A DNA stretch of 64,000 bases. It comes from Aptenodytes patagonicus. Its lineage: Eukaryota > Chordata > Aves > Sphenisciformes > Spheniscidae. The notes beneath the pieces were generated by a model. The model searched no databases. It was not told where the DNA came from and saw only the letters and a list, made by a program, of their open reading frames with translations. Of this stretch, positions 1 to 12,902 are shown one piece after another. The DNA is taken from assembly GCF_965638725.1 (NCBI RefSeq), contig NC_134981.1, positions 47,334,849 through 47,398,848 on the forward strand, written 5' to 3'. Every line of letters starts with the position of its first letter. The first letter of the stretch is position 1. A program made the position numbers and the translations under genes.

Positions 1-856
1 TCGGGGTCTGAGTGGCCGCAGAGCCTGTCGCCGGGGTTGGAGTGGCCGTAGTGCGTGTTGCCCAGGTTTGAGTGGCTGCACGGCCTGTTGCCCGGGTCTG
101 AGTGGCCGCAGTGCATGTCGTTTTACTGTCAGAGCCAGAGACCTTCTCTTCCCTTTGAGGGTACTGAATGGTGTTGAACAGGGCTCGGTAGGCATGGGCC
201 AGGCCCCAGCACGTTGCAATGATTTGCATCTCTCTAGAGTTGCCAGGGTGACAGCATACTTTTTCCAAATATTCTACTAACTTTTCAGGATTCTGCACTT
301 GCTCAGGGGTGAAGTTCCAAAACACTGGGGGTGCCCATTGGCCTAGGTACTTGCCCATCTTGTCCCACACACCCTGCCACTCATAATTATTCAGCCTTGG
401 GGCAGATCTCTGGATGATATTCTTAAATTGCTTACCAACTTTAGACAAAACCAAAACTATATTCCCAGGAAGTATTAATAGAAATATCTTAACTGCCCAA
501 GGATGCTCAAAATACTGAAAAATTACTGTAATGAAGGAGGAAACATCATAGAAGAAGGTAGTGACACTGCCATTCTGTATTTCCTCCGTAAAAAAACTCT
601 CAGAAAAGTTACTGCAATTGCTAGTTTTCTCCACAAAATGGTCTCCGTGGTACAGTAACGGCTTCATTGCGAAGTTTACATACCACAGAAACGTCAAGGT
701 CAATGTTCTAAAAACAAACCTCACAAGCGAGACATTACTATTCACTGCAGACCACAGCAAACTGCAAAACCCAACACCAATCTTTAACATGTACAGCAGG
801 AAAAAGAGCGCGATGCAGATTATACAAATCAATATCGAGAACAGAGAAACCAACAT
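1..856 (-). CDS. gag: Gag N-terminal part of an ERVL-like provirus (runs off the window edge)
   Basis: Reading the minus strand from the ATG at 856-854 gives 285 codons with no stop to the window edge. It is the first ORF after the primer-binding site at 933-950. The product begins with a strongly hydrophobic segment (about residues 3-26). A second hydrophobic stretch, a short loop with N-glycosylation sequons (NCS, NFS, NGS) and a third hydrophobic stretch follow, then a soluble region rich in W and Y. The last ~40 codons enter a Thr/Ala repeat with a 10-residue period. It closely matches the N-terminus of the 42724-45231 Gag, but a fourth sequon (NVS) has become DVS and the repeat start has about two units fewer. 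The rest of this provirus lies left of the window. The frame and homology are seen directly; membrane insertion is inferred. Confidence 0.75.
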   Translation of the reverse strand, partial: MLVSLFSILICIICIALFFLLYMLKIGVGFCSLLWSAVNSNVSLVRFVFRTLTLTFLWYVNFAMKPLLYHGDHFVEKTSNCSNFSESFFTEEIQNGSVTTFFYDVSSFITVIFQYFEHPWAVKIFLLILPGNIVLVLSKVGKQFKNIIQRSAPRLNNYEWQGVWDKMGKYLGQWAPPVFWNFTPEQVQNPEKLVEYLEKVCCHPGNSREMQIIATCWGLAHAYRALFNTIQYPQREEKVSGSDSKTTCTAATQTRATGRAATQTWATRTTATPTPATGSAATQTP

Positions 857-932
857 TGTGACCCTCAACTATTAACAGATATAAGTTCCTTAATACACTC
901 CGGTTAATCTGTTATTATCTCAAACCCTTCGT

Positions 933-950
933 GCCCCACGTTGGGCACCA
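933..950 (-). other. Retroviral primer-binding site, tRNA-Lys1,2 type
   Basis: The minus strand reads TGGTGCCCAACGTGGGGC, eight bases after the LTR end. It differs at one position from the 18-nt tRNA-Lys1,2 primer-binding sequence and from the copy at 45308-45325. It marks the 5' leader of the left-edge provirus and fixes its orientation as minus. Confidence 0.8.
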
Positions 951-958
951 AAAAGGAC

Positions 959-1498
959 TGTCGTGGTTTAATCTCAGTCAGCAATTAAGCACCACGCAGC
1001 CGCTCGCTCACTCCCCCCCACCCGGTGGGATGGGGGAGAGAATTGGAAGAGCACAAGTTAGAAAGACTCGTGGGTTGAGATAAAAACAGTTTAATAATTG
1101 AAATAAAATGATAATAATAATATGATAATAATAATAATAATACACAAAACAAGTGATGCACAGCACAATTGCTCACCACCCGCTGACCGATGCCCAGCCA
1201 GTCCCCGAGCAGCGGCCCCCCCGGCCAGCTTTTCCCAGTTTATGTACTGAGCATGACGTCCCATGGTATGGAATGTCCCTTTGGCCAGTTTGGCTGTGCC
1301 CCCTCCCAGCTTCTTGTGCACCTCCAGCCTCCTCAGTCAGTAGAGCATGGGAAGCTGAAAAGTCCTTGGCTAGTGTAAGCATTACCTAGCAACAACTAAA
1401 ACACCGGTGTGTTATCAACTTTGTTCTCATCCTAAATCCAAAACACTGTACCAGCTACTAGAAAGGAAATTAACTCTATCCCTGCCGAAACCAGGACA
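959..1498 (-). mobile_element. 5' LTR (LTR-A family) of the left-edge provirus
   Basis: The plus strand runs from TGTCGTGG to CCAGGACA; the sense (minus) orientation is TGTCCTGG...CCACGACA, a TG...CA retroviral LTR of 540 bp. The adjoining PBS and gag on its left identify it as a 5' LTR. The promoter CRE-like element reads TGACGTCC here. An (AAT)n tract lies near 1108-1141. It interrupts a CR1 tail that resumes at 1499. By eye it differs from the solo LTR at 14532-15071 at only about three positions. Confidence 0.9.
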
Positions 1499-1611
1499 GG
1501 CACTTAGGGACATGGTTTAGTGGGCATGGTGGTGTTGGGTTGACGGTTGGACTCGATGATCTTAAAGGTCTTTTCCAACCTCAATGATTCTATGATTCTA
1601 TGATTCTATGA
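1499..1611 (+). mobile_element. CR1 LINE 3' tail
   Basis: The sequence from the conserved GACATGGTTTAGTGG stretch through GGTCTTTTCCAACCTC ends in ATTCTATG repeats, the typical 3' terminus of avian CR1. It is the downstream half of a CR1 into which the left-edge provirus inserted. The upstream half is outside the window. Confidence 0.85.
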
Positions 1612-1799
1612 AATCTCTTGGCTTTGATGTAACAACAATAACAGATAAACCCATCATATAAGTTTCATAAATGTAGTACATTTTCAAGAACTAAATGTCA
1701 CACTTCCCTGGATGCTTTGCAGATGAACTGTGGTATACTACCCAAATTTAACCTTATGTCAAATTATGGATCCTTGCAAGACTGCTCTGATATGCACAA

Positions 1800-1880
1800 C
1801 TGCTCTGGTCCCATGAAAGGCTGGACCAGATGATCTTTCGAGGTCCCTTCCAACCTGGGCTATTCTATGATTCTATGATT
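1800..1880 (+). mobile_element. CR1 LINE 3' tail fragment
   Basis: GGCTGGACCAGATGATC, then the TCCCTTCCAACCTGGGC block and two ATTCTATG units. Only about 80 bp remain, with no coding part. Confidence 0.8.
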
Positions 1881-3495
1881 TATGAAAGGAAATTTGGCCC
1901 ACTATATGGTAAAATGAATGCAAAGTTTGAACCAGCTGGCCAAGCTCATCCCTCAGGTGATGGATTTCAGTGGAGCTGTAGAACAAGTAATTTGGTCCAT
2001 TGCCTTTTGATCTAACTTTTGCTATTTTATTTTACAAAATGTTCAGTGGAACCAACAAGAGAGTTGTACAGAGTAATGCATTGCTTAGAGCAACAATAGG
2101 AAACAGAATGGAGGTTGTCATACCAGGTGAAATATGTAACAAAACACAACATATATATCAGTGGTATTTCTCCCACTGAGGTTAATAAGTGCAGTGATAA
2201 AGGTAAAACTGAAATCCTGACAAAGTTGTGTGACTTGGGCATTTCATTCTTTGAATTCATAATGAAGAATAATTGTCTTTTAAAGTGCTTATTGCCCCTT
2301 AACAAGAGGCTTGGAGGGCTAAATGAGACAATTGGATTAAAATGAAGACTCAGTAAAAAGGAACCAAATAAAATTAGCTGTCGGAATGAGGGGAAAATAA
2401 GACAATAAGAAAAATTCTTCTGTGCCTGGATCTTACACACTGAGCCTAAATTGAGATAAAGGTGGTAAATCCTTAATCGCCCTCATGTAGCATCCTGGAA
2501 ATCCTGAGTAGTTGGTGAAAAGCACTATAAAGGAGATGTTCAAAACCAGACTGTTTAAAAACAAAATCCAAATGTGTAACTTAGTAACTCTACAAACTAA
2601 TTGCCGCCTTTTTCAGATGCACTGAAAATTACCACAGCCTTTCACAAGAGTTAGCAGCCATGATAGTTTGAAAAATATTCTTAAGCTTCAGTGAAGGTAT
2701 CTTCATCAGTGAAGGTATCTTCATCAGTGATGTCATTACATTAATCCAGCTTAACATGTTATCTCCAAATCAGACAGGATTTAAGCAGTTAGTGTTTGCA
2801 TCATCTCTTTGCATAGGTTTTCCCTGTGAGAAAAAAAAATACTTCACAAAATATTTAATATAGCTTCAGTTTATGGTTTTATAATTTGGGTGAGTGCTTG
2901 GAAAGCTAAGAACTCCAGACTTCCTCAGAGAGAAATGCATTTTCACAGACCATGCCAATGACTAAATTTTCAGAAGAAAGAGGAGGGAATATTGGAGGAA
3001 ATTGTGCCATATATTGTTTCTAATGTGAGGCCTCTCTTGTATCCCCTATCTACTGTTATTAGTCAAAAGCAAAGATTATCATCACTACACCTAACAGCTT
3101 GACACGCTATTCCTTCATCTTTGTGGCTTAATACCATACCTGACTGCAGACATCAGGAGAGAAAGATCTAACTTGCCACACGCAATCCATTGCACATACT
3201 ACCTCTATGTTACTTAGTAAGGTACATTTGTTTCATTCAAAATTTTAAATAATGCAGGACATAAGTCTGTCTGCTTGTGAAGACCATGACAGGATTGAGA
3301 GCAACCTCTGTCTGCAGAGCCCCTGGGTCATTGTAAGCTGGGATCTAGTCAGGGCTCTGGCCTCCAACCAGGACACTGCACATGTACCAGTGCCCAAATG
3401 AGGAGGATTTTTCTATATTTCTACACTTTTGCATGGTGCCACAGAGCATTGCTTCCCACCAGGATGCTGCTCCAGTTAGTTTGATTCTGCAAGGG
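1881..3495. other. Non-coding spacer, no gene seen
   Basis: AT-rich sequence with short, overlapping ORFs on both strands and no domain I recognise. A small direct duplication of an 18-bp unit (CAGTGAAGGTATCTTCAT) lies at about 2690-2726. I see no clear splice-site pair, RNA gene or named repeat. Confidence 0.5.
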
Positions 3496-4064
3496 TGTCC
3501 TGGTTTTGGCACGGATAGAGTTAATTTCCTTCCTAGTAGCTGGTACAGGGCTGTGTTTTGGATTTAGGAGGAGAACAAAGCTGATAACACACCGATGTTT
3601 TAGTTGTTGCTAGGTAGTGCTTACACTAGCCAAGGACTTTTCAGCTTCCCATGCTCTACTGACTGAGAAGGCTGGAGGTGCACAAGAAGCTGGGAGGGGG
3701 CACAGCCAGGACAGCTGACCCAAACTGGCCAAAGGGACATTCCATACCATGTGACGTCATGCTCAGTACATAAACTGGGGGAAAGCTGGCTGCGGGGCCC
3801 GCTGCTCGGGGACTGGCTGGGCATCGGTCGGTGGGTGGTGAGCAATTGCATTGTGCATCACTTGCTTTGTGTATTATTATTATTATTATTACATTATTAT
3901 ATTATTATTTTCATTTTATTTCAATTATTAAACTGTTTTTATCTCAACCCACGAGTTTTTCTCACTTCTACTCTTCCAATTCTCTCCCCCATCCCACTGG
4001 GGGAGGGGGGAGTGAGTGAGCGGCTGTGTGGTGCTCAGTTGCTGACAGAGGTTAAACCACGACA
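3496..4064 (+). mobile_element. Solo LTR, LTR-A family, with target duplication AAGGG
   Basis: It begins TGTCCTGGTTTTGG and ends AACCACGACA, flanked by AAGGG at 3491-3495 and 4065-4069, so both ends are exact and the integrase duplication is 5 bp. It contains a palindromic CRE (TGACGTCA, 3752-3759), a weak TATA-like ACATAAA downstream, and a long TTA trinucleotide tract near 3875-3908. No internal viral sequence adjoins it, so it is the product of LTR-LTR recombination. Confidence 0.93.
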
Positions 4065-5464
4065 AAGGGTTATTCCCCAGAAGCTCTGAACTGCAAGATG
4101 TGCCTTCCCTGGGGGGCTTTGAGCACACAGAGCTCAAGCACAAGAAAGGTACTCTTTATACACGGCTGGTTTACGGCATGCTTTCTTTGAGTGGCACACC
4201 TATGTTATTCATTGAATTATATGAGATGGAAGTTCCCTAAACAGATGTCATCTGCCGCCCCATAAAGCTCAGGCCAAGAATTAGGCTAACTGACACACAC
4301 ATGCCTGAGCCATGCAGTGAATTGTTTTGTTGGCCTCAGAAGTTCAGAGGTCCTGAGTAAGTGTACAGCTAGGCACTGGGAAACACCAGGCAGAGGGAAA
4401 TAAATTTCGGTTAGGTGAGTAAAGAATTAAGGCAAATTTAGACAGGGTGAGCATGGCCAAAGTTCCCTGCACTTACAAAAAGTGAACATGGCTGTTGTCT
4501 GTACTAGTGATGGAATTAAACTGAGACAATTTGTTCTTTTGAGTAATTTGCTGCTAGTTGTAATGATGCTAGCATCACCACCACTGCAGTACCAGATAAC
4601 TGACCCATCATTTAGGCTATGAGCAACTGGCTTTTTGAGCCATTCATTCAAGTGGGCAGAAAGCCAGCTTCTTTGATAGGCATGCTGTAGTCTCTGACTC
4701 CTAGATCAGCATATCACTCTATGAGCATATAGCTGGAATACGACGAGCACAATCTGCTTTAAATTAGCCCAAATTACAGATTACTTTCCATTAAATTTTA
4801 ACATGCAACTCGGAGAAGGTTGCTTCTCTACAGCACCTTGTTTGGTACAGGAGTCTTTCAGTAGGCACAAACTACATATTGAGGCAAAGAACAAAATGAA
4901 TAATTGGGTACAGCTGTATATTTTGTCTCTGAGCTGATGAAATGTGGGACATTTCCAACCTCAAAGCTCTACTGGGTTATGTGTTCTCTTGTATTGTTAC
5001 TGTTGATGCTGGGATGGGCTTGGTGTTCGCAACAGCATAGGCCACTGTAAATGCCAAGGCTGCAAGCTGATTATGATGTTGGAGCTGTTGAATGGTTGCC
5101 AAAAAAGCTATGTCTCTACAACTATTGCAAACCTGTTATAAGGTTTGGGACTGACTAGACAAACTGTTCATTCCTTTCACTCACATGTTACTCAAACTAA
5201 GTAGGAGTTTATTCTACAAGTGCTCCTAATGTTTTCAAGAGGCTACTCAAGAAGTAACTACTACTCAGGATGAGTAACACAAGTACAGTTTGCTTTTCTA
5301 TGCTCAATGGTATTTTGCAACTTTAGTCATAATAAAGGAATTTCTTCTAATAAAATTATGCAGACACTTTGTTGCCAGTTTTAGCATGACTTCACTATGT
5401 GGGTATTAAAGAACTCAAAATTAATGCAACGTTATCCAAAATTCTCCACTAACACCTTGACTAT
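4065..5464. other. Non-coding spacer, no gene seen
   Basis: AT-rich single-copy-looking DNA between two LTR-A copies. I find no convincing ORF, splice pair or repeat. Confidence 0.5.
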
Positions 5465-6011
5465 TGTCGTGGTTTAACCTCAGTCGGCAACTAAGCACCA
5501 CGCAGCCGCTCGCTCACTCCCCCCTGACCCCGGTGGGATGGGGGAGAGAATTGGAAGAGCACAAGTGAGAAAAACTCGTGGGTTGAGATAAAAGTTTAAT
5601 AATTTAAATAAAATTATGATAATAATAATAATATGATAATAATAATACTACACAAAGCAAGTGATGCACAGTACAATTGCTCACCACCCGCCAACCGATG
5701 CCCAGCCAGTCCCCGAGCAGCGGCCCCCCCGGCCAGCTTTCCCCAGTTTATGTACTGAGCATGACGTCACATGGTATGGAATGTCCCTTTGGCCAGTTTG
5801 GCTGTGCCCCCTCCCAGCTTCTTGTGCACCTCCAGCCTTCTCAGTCGGTAGAGCATGGGAAGCTGAAAAGTCCTTGGCTAGTGTAAGCACTACTTAGCAA
5901 CAACTAAAACATCGGTGCGTTATCAACTTTGTTCTCCTCCTAAATCCAAAACACAGCACTGTACCAGCTACTAGGAAGGAAATTAACTCTATCCCTGCTG
6001 AAACCAGGACA
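5465..6011 (-). mobile_element. Solo LTR, LTR-A family (minus)
   Basis: The plus strand runs TGTCGTGG to CCAGGACA. Flanks ACTAT (5460-5464) and TCTAT (6012-6016) match at 4 of 5 bases, consistent with an aged 5-bp duplication. An intact CRE palindrome lies at 5762-5769. The AAT tract at about 5618-5649 is interrupted. Confidence 0.9.
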
Positions 6012-7403
6012 TCTATATAAGAACTCTGCTCATCTCACATTACAAAACTAGAAATTTTTAAAAGAATATTCCCCAAGGATGTTTGAAAATTTCTTCTTCA
6101 GAGAGTCTTACCACGTATGTTTTGTGATTTGTTTTATTCAGCTGCTTCTTGTACCAGTTTTGACAGACATGATGAAATTTGTGCTTCTGCCCAGAATGCA
6201 AAATAAGTCCCAGTTCTGAGACTGGCTTTCTCTCACTCCTTTAAGTTTTTCTCTTCATGATTGCTGTTATAGTACTATAGCATAACTTTAATGTGTATCT
6301 ATCATATATCATAAGGAAGGTACCAAACCAATTATAATTACATTATTGGTCTGCTTCAAAAGAAATTGAACGTGTTCTACTATTAGAGGTTGTTTCATAT
6401 TTTCCTCTGCTCTCAAAATTTGTCTCATTGATTCTTGCTATTATGTTCCTGAACAGTTCATAAAATGGTACCACTGTAAATTTCATGGTATTTAAGAACT
6501 ACCACAAAAGGAAAATACATGAGCTCTGACAGGGAGGGCAGTTGTTTTGTTGTTGAACTAAAAGCAGAGCTGCAGAACTTTCTTACCCCTTCCAAACAGG
6601 CCTTTAGCAGATTATCAATTTCACAGAATTTAATTTCTTTGTGTAAAATAAACCCATGTTACACATTTTTAAATGAATTAATTTGACCTCATTATACTCC
6701 ATTGGAAAAATTGTTCTAAATAACTGAATGATTTCTGTTTATGCCACATACGTCACATATATTATACCACCCCAGAGAGAAACCTTAGCTTTGAATTGAC
6801 TTTCTAATGCATTGAGGTTTTTTTCAAACTACATTTGAACATTCAGTCTTCTATTCAGCCCCATCTCAGAACTCATTTGATCTTCCCCACACTCAACATG
6901 GTGCTGTCAGAGACACCAGTATAGCTGACTCTCTTATTTCCTTCTCCAGTTTTCTGTCTCTGTGTCTCTGTCCGTGCTGTCTTCTTGCCTTCTTTCTATT
7001 TAGATCTTTTCCAAAGACCCAGTTTATTTCTGATCTCACAGACACATTAATCAGCTGTCTTCACCACCCACATGTTTAAGATGAAGAAAGTGAAAAGAAA
7101 AATGGTGACATTTTCTATAGCAATGTCAGAACATCCTACCTTGTCTGCATTTATTTCCTAAATAGTTCAGACAGAGACACTTGGGTTTGGGTTTTTTCTA
7201 TACAACAGAATCTTAACAAACATAAGTAATAATAATTGAATTACTACCTAGTACAGAATAGTCTAAAAATGTGTCAGTTGTTGTATACAGCATGCATGTT
7301 GCATTCATATATGTTGCATAAAAACATATTCCTTTATATCCTGTGAATATATAAAGGAATGCTTGTCATGAAGCTCCCTGCCTTAGAGAACTTATAGTGT
7401 GCA
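6012..7403. other. Non-coding spacer, no gene seen
   Basis: AT-rich DNA with only short chance ORFs and no recognisable repeat family. Confidence 0.5.
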
Positions 7404-7732
7404 GCTGCAGGGGAATCTCTGCTCCGGCGCCTGGAGCACCTCCTCCCCCTCCTTCTTCCCTGACCTTGGTGTCTGCAGAGTTGTTTCTCTCACATATTCT
7501 CACTCCTCTCTCTGGCTGCTGTTGCACAGCAGTTTTTCCCCCTTCTTAAATATGCTATCACAGAGGCGCTACCACTGTCGCTGATGGGCTCAGCCTTGGC
7601 CAGCGGCGGGTCTGTCTTGGAGCCGGCTGGCATTGGCTCTGTCAGACATAGGGGAAGCTTCTAGCAGCTTTTCACAGAAGCCACCCATGTAGCCCCCCCG
7701 CTACCAAAACCTTGCCACACAAACCCAATACA
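7404..7732 (-). mobile_element. LTR-B fragment (U3 end only)
   Basis: It matches the last ~330 bp of the other LTR-B copies read in the same direction: GCTGCAGGGGAATCTCTGC through AACCCAATACA. In sense orientation (minus) this is the U3 terminus, including the ATATTTAAGAAGG TATA-like element. The rest of the LTR is missing at the left. Confidence 0.85.
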
Positions 7733-10418
7733 GCTTAAAAAAACAAAACTCAGCTCAAGTGCATAAATCCAGGAGTTACACACTCACCCTAAAAACTAAA
7801 TATAGATATTTCCCTCAAGTTGGCATTTGATATTTAATACTTTTTAATGAGATGCTAAAAATGGTATTTTTTTCATTATTCCTGCAGCACACACATTTTT
7901 CAATGCATTGAGTGGAAATAAGTCAATTTATATTTTAAGCAAGCAATGAAAAAGGGTACAGTGAAAACATGTTAGTCTTTTATGTTCCAACACATAGTGG
8001 CTGATGACTGTAGTGGCAGGTCTAACTCTAAGGTGCACATAGGTAACTGCTGCTTTGTGAAAAGTGAGTAAAATAAACATGGGTATGTCAGAAGTAATTC
8101 TCACAACAATGTACAGGTAAGCTTTTCCATCTCAGCAGAGGAAACACCTGTGTGGGGTCAGTTGCTGTGGCATCCTTGTGGAGTTGCCCATCTTCCAGCT
8201 GGTGATTCCAGGGGACCAGAGCACAGTTACTTCAGGGAAGCCTCTCTGCTCACCACAAGCAAGCCACTACAAAGGGACTGACAGACTCTTTTGAAACTCT
8301 TTTTTCTGATATGGCAGGGAAGATTTCTTCAGTATCCCCATCCCAGAAATTCAACCATACTGTTTATGATTTAGACACAGATTCACATTTCTGTATGAAT
8401 CTTGAGTGAGTATATTTCCTCATTGCCACCATCCTTACAACTACACTTTCCATGTCTGTAGAAAAAGCCAACTTTAATTACAAAAAAATTGAATTGTGTT
8501 TTTCAGACTCCAACTACCATTTCAAAGTTGTGTCAAGATGTACCAGTCCTGCATATTGATTTTTTTTTTTATTAACTTCATATTAATACATCTGCCTGGG
8601 CAACTGGCAGCCTAGCTACAACTACTATCTATGGTGAATAAGACCTTAACCCCCAGACCTGGCTTAAGAGAAACAAAATGCTGGCCATGAGCCAAATGCT
8701 CTTCTCCCCCATTGCTGTGTGTCATTTGGGTATTGCTGATCTTTTGCTTCCTTTTTCTATTTCATTAGCCTTGGCTGGCTCCTTCTGTCTGTCTGACTTC
8801 ATTGCTGTCTTGCCCTTCATCCTGGAGCCTGTTTTGCAAGTGAGCTTTGTAGCTGCTTGATCTTCAGCCTTGCCTCTGACCACAGCTCCTACACAAGTTC
8901 TTGGAAAGGTGCAAGTTTCTCCGCTTCCTTACTAGGACTCACCCTCACTTATCTTGTAGCTTCTGGAGATCTGTCTTGTCCTAGCATGGCCCTAGTCATT
9001 GGCCATGTCTGCCCATATCTAAATAAATATTGTCCCACAACAGGAAGCAGGTTATGATGTTACAACTGCCATGCTGAAAATGCTGTAGTGAGCATTTTCA
9101 CTTGTTCCTTTTTCTTACGTAAACTTTCAGCTCAAGGTAGGTAAAGGAGTCAGCTGCTAAGGTACCTGATACGATGTGAAGTGAAACGTGAGTGTTGACA
9201 GGCCAGGAAATTGTCTGAACAAACAGGTTTTCTAACACACCTCCATACTCTTCAAGGCAGAGTGGGAGTTGAGATGCCTTTCATCACTGTGAAAGTCCTA
9301 AAATGGCAATAGAAACAGACCCCTTTTTGCTGCAGCAGCTTTATTACCCTTCACTGGCTCTTCTGCTTTTTCAGACATTTTTGGTGTTAAAGAGACTAAC
9401 AGAGAGAGAAAAGAAATGAACAGAGGATGGTAATTCTGGCACCAACTGAACAAAGGCTTTCACTGTGTTATGAGCACAGAAATTTTTCACGTGGTCTCTA
9501 GAACAGAATTAATTTCCAAGAGGTTTCTGAAGGCAACCTTGCATCTCAGGTGATCAATCCTCTCATTTTACCTCCTTCCAGCTCTCCCTCACTCAGTTGC
9601 ACAGATCCTTGTCCATTAAGCAATGGATTCTTAAAACAGAGGGCTGGCTGGCGTGATAAAGTACAATGAAGATAACCTATTACAGCATTTCATTACAGTG
9701 GGTGTAACAGACTGGATCCCTTATGAATTTGGTCTTCACTGAGTGCCCAAATCTCTCCTCAGAAGAGCACAGCAAGTCCATGCCAGAACAATTTCTGGGC
9801 TCAGAATCGCATTTACCCACCATGAACCTGATTTGCTTGACTAATGAGATAAAAAGCTAGAGTAAGGGTTAGGCTGAATTTTTCTTTCTTCTTTGGAATA
9901 GATAAGAGTTAGGTGTCTTGTAAATGCTCAAGGCACATTGACAGACGGAAGGCTCATAAACCCAAAGAGGTCCTATGATTTATTAACAGAGTCTTACCAA
10001 GGTGATTTAGTGATGAGAATGGAGTGAAGGCTGAAAAGTAAAAGTCTTCCTTTTCTGCTCATCTTGTGTAAAGCAAGCATATGTACATGAAGAGGAAGAA
10101 AAAATTCACACTGTCTGGCAATCTAATATATCATCGATGTGTCATTGTTTGTTGATATCCCCAGAGAAAGAATTTTGCTAGCCTGGGTGTTTCAGTGATA
10201 AAATAAATCAGGAAATAAAATTTGGATTTACTATTCTGGTTATTACAAAGAGAGATCTTTACTATCAGAAGCCAGCCTCCCAAATACCCAGCACCTGAAC
10301 TGGTGCCTCCTTTTCTTTCACAAACCAGACCTTTTTCTGTTCTTCAGCACTCCTGTTTGTGATTTTTTTGAACATCACAGGGGGCAGAAACTTTGGGAAC
10401 TCTTTAGGAGGATGGTTT
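7733..10418. other. Non-coding spacer, no gene seen
   Basis: About 2.7 kb with no supported gene. The ORFs at 8678-9057 are short and adjacent in different frames, without a domain or clear splice sites. Confidence 0.45.
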
Positions 10419-11043
10419 TGTTGAACTTCATCTTAAGTTTTATTGAATCTTTAGGTTGTGAAATAATCAACTATAAGAACATTTTGATTCCAATAAGTTA
10501 GCCCCTATGGTAGCATTATGTATAGGTTGCTGTGTTACTTATTATTTGAGGCTGTGTTGCTTGAAATCCCTATTCCCTATTCTCTGGACTCTCTAGACCA
10601 TAACCAGAGCCCCTAGGTTCTATTGTATATGGGATGAGTTATTTGACAACCTGGCAAGGTAGATATCTAGCTGGCCAACTTGGCAACAAAACCTACTTTT
10701 AAGGTGTCCTAAAGTGAACTGCCTTCATTATAATACTAAAAAACGCACCCACAGGTCAAGAAGACCCTTGCCCAGGTGAAGACCCTTCCCCTGCACAAGC
10801 GTAGTAACAGAAGAGAATGACACATCTGATATTATAATTATATGCAAATCACTAACCAATCATTGTAACGGGGAGTGTATTACCTTGTAATTTTTGTGTA
10901 TAAATGTAACGGTGAACTTGGCATAGGTGTGCTTGATTTGTAGAAATTCCACCTAGCACCCGGCGCCGCAATAAAGAATGCCTGCTTTCTAAAACTCCAA
11001 ATTGAGTCTTAGAGAGTTCATCATCTGCCGACTTATGGTAACA
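10419..11043 (+). mobile_element. Solo LTR, LTR-C family, with 4-bp duplication GTTT
   Basis: It begins TGTTGAACTTCATC and ends ACTTATGGTAACA. GTTT flanks both ends (10415-10418 and 11044-11047). A TATA box (TATAAAT, 10899-10905) and a poly(A) signal (AATAAA, 10970-10975) lie in the right order for plus-strand transcription. The 29659-30283 element is its reverse-complement relative. A 4-bp duplication is usual for class I (ERV1) elements; that class assignment is an inference. Confidence 0.88.
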
Positions 11044-11710
11044 GTTTCCCCAGCATTTTGTTGCTTGTGGGCTGGTTCAGAATTGGCATCTTGAAGTTTC
11101 AAAAGACAGGGAGAAGAAGCTAGGTATATGTGGAGGAGGTAAAAAGGGAATAGATAGGTATGGGACAAAAGAAATTAAACAAATAATTTTTCAGGTAATT
11201 AACTATACCTGTAACATTAATCAGCCTCTGGTGGCTCATTGTCCTGGTAAAGCAAATATGTATCTTTTTGTTCTATTAAGTCTAGGTAATTATGTACTCC
11301 CGCTTTATGGTCTATCCAATTTATTCCCAACCACTTCTTTTCAGATGGGACTTTCCATAGTTGAATGGTTTATAACTTTAAAATTTTCACTCTGGTTCTA
11401 TTCAAAACCTCATCAGCTCGTCTTTGATTGCTCCAAAGCCTCACATTAATCCTTTAGCACAGGGCCAGTGCAAACTTTTTAAGCAAAGTAACTGAAAATA
11501 AAGTAAAAGCAATTTTTCTAAAACAGTTTTTACATTCTTATGCTCCAGAGAAGCTTCCGCAGATGATGCTACATTATCATTTTAATAATTAACCAGTCAT
11601 TTTAGTATACAGACTTGCTTTGGTTGCCATGTTAATTAACAGATAGCTATAAACTAGAAAAAAATGCTCTTATCAGCATTTGAAATTTCAGCAAGCACTT
11701 TGTGATGTTA
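11044..11710. other. Non-coding spacer, no gene seen
   Basis: AT-rich DNA between LTR-C and LTR-D. One 72-codon ORF has no recognisable content. Confidence 0.45.
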
Positions 11711-12525
11711 TGTCGCGGATGGAGTGAGACTGCACTTCACTCATAAGAGAGAAGCAACAATACTTTATTGATAGAAAACAGTGAGTTAAAGCGTGAATTA
11801 ACAAAGTTCAATGGTAAATGCGACAGTGAACAAGATTCGATGGCAAGGTACGCTTGATTATTTACTGCATAGAGGACAGGGTCAGACATTACTGTCAGGG
11901 AGACCCTCCCGTTGAGTCATGAGGTTCAGAATGGTTCCCCTTGCTTTCTAAACTTCTCAGAGAGGAGTTTAGGTGTGGCTGGATCCAATCCTAGTCCCAG
12001 TCTTGGTCAACGGTTTATATCTAAAGGATTATATATGTGCAATCAATCCTTTATATCACTTAGCTAAGATTTCAAAGTTTAGCATGCTATTAGTCACTTA
12101 ACGAGGATCTGTTGCGGCAAGGAATCTCTCAACCTCGAGGAGTAACCTTGAGAGGCGTCCCTACTCAAGGGGAGATCCTGGCGTGCAGCCTGCTGCCGTG
12201 CAGGAGAGCTCAACGGGCTCTTGGGCTGCTCACTATTTATAGGGGTAAGATGATTGACAGTCATATTTGCATACGGATAACTGTGGTTAGGTGGGCGTAT
12301 TTCTCACAATAACCAAGGGCTATTGTGTTGTTATCTGGCTCCCGAATCCACTTCGTTAATGGACGCATCTATCACTATCAGCATCCATTAACAACCGCCC
12401 CTGGTAGTTATCGCTGGGGCAGGGTTACAGGAGATAAAGGTCAGGTTGGGCGGGGGAGCACACCATCACATGTTATCAGCACTGCAATATTCTACCCCAA
12501 AATTAATAACTGGAATTATATATCA
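11711..12525 (-). mobile_element. Solo LTR, LTR-D (single copy in the window)
   Basis: In minus orientation it runs from TGATATATAATTCC to the reverse complement of TGTCGCGGATGG. It has a strong TATA box (reverse complement of ATTTATA, 12235-12241) and an AATAAA signal (complement at 11764-11769) placed as in an LTR. Flanks TGTTA (11706-11710) and TGTCA (12526-12530) match at 4 of 5. Without a second copy here the boundaries rest on the TG...CA ends and these signals. Confidence 0.6.
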
Positions 12526-12902
12526 TGTCACAAAAGTATCCCAGACTTCAGGTAAACTGAATCCTGCTCTTTTATTATATTTTCCATAATATTAATTTCC
12601 CAAATATATCTAGCTGTTTACAGGCTAAATAAATATTGTTTTAAGTGTCTCGGGTACCTGTTGGAAGACTGTTTTTGAAAAAGTAGTTGAACTGTTTATC
12701 CAAGAAACAAACCACCAAAGCAGTCAGTCAGATTTGATAAGATAACTCAGATATTATCGCAACTAGCAGGAAAATAGCAAACCACTTAAAAAGATAAATT
12801 AGTTTTTTTATTGTAATCTCTTTATATTTTATCAATAAAATAATGCACATCTCTTATATTAACAAAATGGTGGATCATTCTTTACATTTTTTGTTGAATA
12901 TG
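12526..12902. other. Short non-coding spacer
   Basis: AT-rich DNA between LTR-D and an LTR-A. Nothing recognised. Confidence 0.5.

Noticed and set aside
8678..9057. Two adjacent hydrophobic ORFs (60 and 66 codons)
   Set aside because: They are in different frames, without splice sites or recognisable motifs; probably chance in T-rich DNA.
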